Origin: Ahniella affigens
GTDB lineage: Bacteria; Pseudomonadota; Gammaproteobacteria; Xanthomonadales; Ahniellaceae
Direction: 5' to 3'
DNA length: 64,000 bases
Assembly: GCF_003015185.1 (NCBI RefSeq)
Contig: NZ_CP027860.1
Span: 4,640,501-4,704,500, forward strand
This document shows positions 61,212 to 64,000 of this stretch, one piece after another. The first letter of the stretch is position 1, and every line of letters begins with the position of its first letter. The position numbers and the translations under genes were made by a program. The notes below the pieces were generated by a model that did no database searches, was not told the origin of the DNA, and was given only the letters and a program-made list of their open reading frames with translations.

Positions 61212-64000
61212 TCACGGACTGAGTAGGTCCCGCAGCGCATCAGGATCCAAGGGCTTCCGGGCGAATTTCTGAAAGCCGGCAGCCAACGCTGCCGTCGCCG
61301 CTTCGGAATCCACGCGTGCCGTCATGGCCACCAGTCGTACCGAAGGAAATTGCTGGCGGATCATGCCGGCCAAGGCCAGGCCGTCGACGCCCGGCAGGTC
61401 CAGATCGCTGAGCACGACATCGACCGGCGCCGTCGCCAGCTCTGCCAAGGCACTCAACGCCTGCGGCGCCAGCCTGGCATGCACTCCGAGTCGCGCGATG
61501 AGTTTCAACAGAATCTCGGCGAGCACTGGGTCATCCTCCACGACGAGCACTTGGAGCCCTTCGAGCCCGGCGGACGGCCGATCGCGTGCTTCCGGCGTTG
61601 ATCCGACGGCCTCTGGCAAACGCATGCTCCCCGGCAGTTGCACGACAAAGGTACTGCCCTGGCCCGGCTCGGAGACCAAGTTGATCGTGCCCGCCATCGC
61701 ATGCACCAGGCGCTGACAGATCGCGAGCCCGAGCCCTGACCCACCTTGGCTTCGGCCGAGATCGGTTTGCGCAAAGCGCGCGAACAACCGGGCTCGTTCA
61801 TCGGCACTGAGGCCCGGCCCCTGATCGTGAACCGCGATCTCGATCTCGGTGTCCGAAACCGTGACGACGATGCGGATCGCGCCGCCATGCGGGGTGAACT
61901 TGCACGCATTGCCTAGGAGATTGATCAGAATCTGCCGAAGGCGCTTGCCATCGACCTGAAGTTCAAGGGTTGGCGGACAGTCAATTTGCAGCGTCTGCTG
62001 CTTGGCGGCCAGCAGACTCGCTTCCATCTGCGCGACATCGTGGAGCAACTCGGCAAGCCTGACCGGTGTCGGTGTCAGCAGCAGCTGCCCGGCTTCAATC
62101 CGGGACAGATCGAGCAGGTCATTGATCAACGACAGCATGTACTGCCCCGACCGCTTGATGGTCTGGACCCAACGGTTTTGGGTGTCGGTCAGCGACTCGC
62201 CGAGCAACAGGTCGGCCATGCCGAGCACGCCACTCATGGGCGTTCGGATTTCGTGACCGATATCGGCCAGGAACTCGGTCTTGGCTTGATCCGCTTTCGC
62301 CGCAAGCTCGGCGCGCATGGCTTGCATCTGCAAGTGATGCCTAGCCTTCAGCTGTCTCTGATAGGCCTTCAGAATCAGAAGGACCAAGGCGATGACCAAC
62401 ACCGCGTAGCCTGCATAAGCAACCCACGTTCGCCACCACGGCGGGCGGACGATGAGGTTTTGTATCAGTTCTACCGACGCTGGCATCCCCACACTGTTTT
62501 CGGCACGGACGTGAAGCCGGTAGTCGCCTGGCGGCAGCCGTGCAAATTCCCGAAACGGGTGATCGCTTGCCTGACCGTAACCGCTCTCGCTGCCTTCGAG
62601 CCAATACCAGTAGCGGTTCCCGCTTGCCTCCAACAGAGATAGCAAGCGGGCCGACACTTGCAGATTGCGATCGTCATGGGCCAGCGACCACACGCCACCG
62701 GCTGGCCACTGCGAGCGACTGCCGTCGTCATGTTCGACCGTTGCAGCCTGCAGCCGCAGCACCGGTGCGGGCAGTTGCAGGCCCGACGAAACGGTTCGGG
62801 TACGCATCACGCCAGAAAGCGTCGCATCCAGGAATACGCCATCACGAACCTGCGCGGTGGGCCGTAAGCCGAACTGCAACGCGCTGCCGAGATGCGGCGC
62901 AATCTGCAGCGCCCGGCCACGATGCAGATCGATATCGTACAAACCACGGGCAGTGGTCAGCCAAAAGCGTTCCTTGGCCACCGGCAACAGACTGGCGGCG
63001 GCTGTGGGTGGCAGGCCGTCGGCAGCGCCCAGACGGCGGCGCTCGCGTAAGTGGGTGGCGTCGACGATCTCCAATTCAATCAGTTCGCCCGCGCTGAAGG
63101 CGAGCAAGCGCGTTCGGTCGATGAACGCGAACGTTTCGACCCGATGCAGGATGCCCTCGACGCCGCGAAGACACGCGCACGCCGGATCAAACACGCGCAG
63201 CCCTTGTCCATCGGCCAACCACATGCGTTGATCCGGGGCCAGCAGCAGTTGTTCGAAGCTCGGCACCACAATGCCTTGCTCGCGCGTTTGCAGCGTGAGT
63301 ACTGCGCCATCCGCCTGCAAGCGCGCGACTCCACTCGCGGTGGTGGCCAACCATATGTCGCCATTCGCGCCATCGGCGATCAAGCCAACGCGCCCAGGCG
63401 GCAAACCATCGGCGGTACTGAACCGGCGCCGGACGGTGCCGGATTGATCAACCTGCTGCAAGCCCGTGTCAGCCCCGACCCAAAGCTGTCCCTGGCGATC
63501 GCAATGCAACGCCGTGACGGCGGTCAGCGGTAATCGTCCAATTCGAACGAGACTGGGATCGAGCCGCACCAGGTCGCCAGCCAGGCTGATTGCAAACTGG
63601 CTGCCATCCGGACAGATCGCCACGGCCTGCATGCGATCGGACGGCAGACTCCCCGGGTCCAGCGGGTCGTTCTCGAATATCTCAAAGCGTTGCCAGTCTG
63701 GCCGCAGGTACGCAATGCCGGCGCCACTCGTCGAGAGCCACAGTCCGCCTTCGCGATCGATCAAGGCGTCGGTCAGCTTGTTGTCCGGCAACGAGGAGGT
63801 CACCGCACGCCGGGATGCAACGAGCCGCGTCGGCCCGGTCGGTGGCGCTTCGATGACACCAGCCAGCGTGGCGATCCAAAGGATTCCCTGACGATCTCGC
63901 GCCAGCCCATCGACATAGTTTGGAATCGCGATGGGCAACGGCTCACTTCGCACCGCAGCATCTGCCACAACCACGCGATGGACATGCAGAGATGCTGCCA
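61212..64000 (-). CDS. Hybrid sensor kinase with two-component regulator propeller (N-terminus beyond right edge)
   Basis: The open frame continues past 64000 without a stop, so the N-terminus is missing; a GTG at 63974 is an internal codon. Over 920 residues are visible. Regulator-propeller blades include 'VDGLARDRQGILWIATLAGV', 'LTDALIDREGGLWLSTSGAG', 'LHCDRQGQLWVGADTGLQQV' and 'LIADGANGDIWLATTASGV'. A Y_Y_Y domain has 'FARLPPGDYRLHVRAENSVG'. One transmembrane helix (VAYAGYAVLVIALVLLIL) leads to HisKA with phospho-His in 'FLADIGHEIRTPMSGVLGMA', HATPase 'LINLLGNACKFTPHGGAIRI' and 'VHDQGPGLSADERARLF', and a receiver with acceptor Asp in 'PVDVVLSDLDLPGVDGLALA'. The periplasmic propeller probably senses a glycan or other ligand, as in HTCS-like systems, but there is no C-terminal DNA-binding domain in the visible part. 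Confidence 0.92.
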   Translation of the reverse strand, partial: AASLHVHRVVVADAAVRSEPLPIAIPNYVDGLARDRQGILWIATLAGVIEAPPTGPTRLVASRRAVTSSLPDNKLTDALIDREGGLWLSTSGAGIAYLRPDWQRFEIFENDPLDPGSLPSDRMQAVAICPDGSQFAISLAGDLVRLDPSLVRIGRLPLTAVTALHCDRQGQLWVGADTGLQQVDQSGTVRRRFSTADGLPPGRVGLIADGANGDIWLATTASGVARLQADGAVLTLQTREQGIVVPSFEQLLLAPDQRMWLADGQGLRVFDPACACLRGVEGILHRVETFAFIDRTRLLAFSAGELIELEIVDATHLRERRRLGAADGLPPTAAASLLPVAKERFWLTTARGLYDIDLHRGRALQIAPHLGSALQFGLRPTAQVRDGVFLDATLSGVMRTRTVSSGLQLPAPVLRLQAATVEHDDGSRSQWPAGGVWSLAHDDRNLQVSARLLSLLEASGNRYWYWLEGSESGYGQASDHPFREFARLPPGDYRLHVRAENSVGMPASVELIQNLIVRPPWWRTWVAYAGYAVLVIALVLLILKAYQRQLKARHHLQMQAMRAELAAKADQAKTEFLADIGHEIRTPMSGVLGMADLLLGESLTDTQNRWVQTIKRSGQYMLSLINDLLDLSRIEAGQLLLTPTPVRLAELLHDVAQMEASLLAAKQQTLQIDCPPTLELQVDGKRLRQILINLLGNACKFTPHGGAIRIVVTVSDTEIEIAVHDQGPGLSADERARLFARFAQTDLGRSQGGSGLGLAICQRLVHAMAGTINLVSEPGQGSTFVVQLPGSMRLPEAVGSTPEARDRPSAGLEGLQVLVVEDDPVLAEILLKLIARLGVHARLAPQALSALAELATAPVDVVLSDLDLPGVDGLALAGMIRQQFPSVRLVAMTARVDSEAATAALAAGFQKFARKPLDPDALRDLLSP

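Overview
The window is about 64 kb of GC-rich, densely coding bacterial DNA. It carries the core run dnaX-ybaB-recR, ribonuclease D, a deoCABD operon, many TonB/lipoprotein/outer-membrane type proteins, and palindromic intergenic repeats of the 'aggagggccttcaggcccga / ttcgcggctgaagccgctcc' type. Taken together this suggests a Gram-negative gammaproteobacterium, most likely of the Xanthomonadales/Lysobacterales (Rhodanobacteraceae-like). The taxonomic call is inference from gene content and repeat style. I found no tRNA, rRNA, CRISPR array, transposase or phage gene.

Layout. 1-3.2 kb: a secreted beta-propeller (cut by the left edge) and a Spy-like periplasmic protein, divergent from an ECF sigma / anti-sigma-like / DUF4097 operon. 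3.2-3.45 kb: 37-bp palindromic tandem repeats. 3.5-15.1 kb: a coherent poly(3-hydroxybutyrate) (PHB) and 3-hydroxybutyrate utilisation locus. It holds a lipoprotein 3HB-oligomer hydrolase, 3HB dehydrogenase, a NarL-type response regulator, a transporter-fused hybrid histidine kinase (CbrA type), a lipoprotein PHB depolymerase, a TonB-dependent receptor and a GntP-family permease. 15.2-25.9 kb: a signalling/secretion block of Ser/Thr kinase, FHA-winged-helix regulator, an 1811-residue exported beta-helix protein, an M48 metalloprotease and a SUMF1-domain protein. 26-32.6 kb: RNase D, a TPR-PAS-GGDEF diguanylate cyclase, and a zinc-ribbon Ser/Thr kinase with an extracytoplasmic propeller. 32.7-36.7 kb: the deo nucleoside-catabolism operon. 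36.8-38.1 kb: a tandem 115-bp repeat array, a HIT protein, and a 160-bp multi-hairpin element that recurs inverted at 43.2 kb. 38.2-40.9 kb: recR-ybaB-dnaX. 41-48.1 kb: a DUF3011 repeat protein, VOC, DoxX and a FDFWLGEW-type secreted protein, an ArnT-like glycosyltransferase, an ABC-2 exporter and a GFA protein. 48.2-54.3 kb: a surface-glycan set (Wzm/Wzt-like ABC exporter, GT2, methyltransferase, an unusual PqqD-like/GT-like protein, VOC). 54.3-64 kb: an AraC regulator, a DUF5916 outer-membrane protein, a large secreted PHP-like protein behind a structured leader, and a propeller hybrid histidine kinase cut by the right edge.

How the genes work together. The strongest system-level story is the PHB locus. 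The depolymerase and the oligomer hydrolase, both predicted lipoproteins, would cut polymer and oligomer at the cell surface or in the periplasm. The TonB receptor and GntP permease would bring products across the outer and inner membranes. The dehydrogenase would oxidise 3HB to acetoacetate. The receptor, depolymerase and sensor kinase form one minus-strand operon, while the response regulator overlaps the dehydrogenase on the plus strand, so sensing and catabolism are cross-wired. A second theme is phospho-Thr signalling: two Ser/Thr kinases, with an FHA-DNA-binding regulator directly overlapping one of them. In the glycan cluster the start/stop overlaps (GTGA, ATGA) show tight co-translation from Wzm to the GT2.
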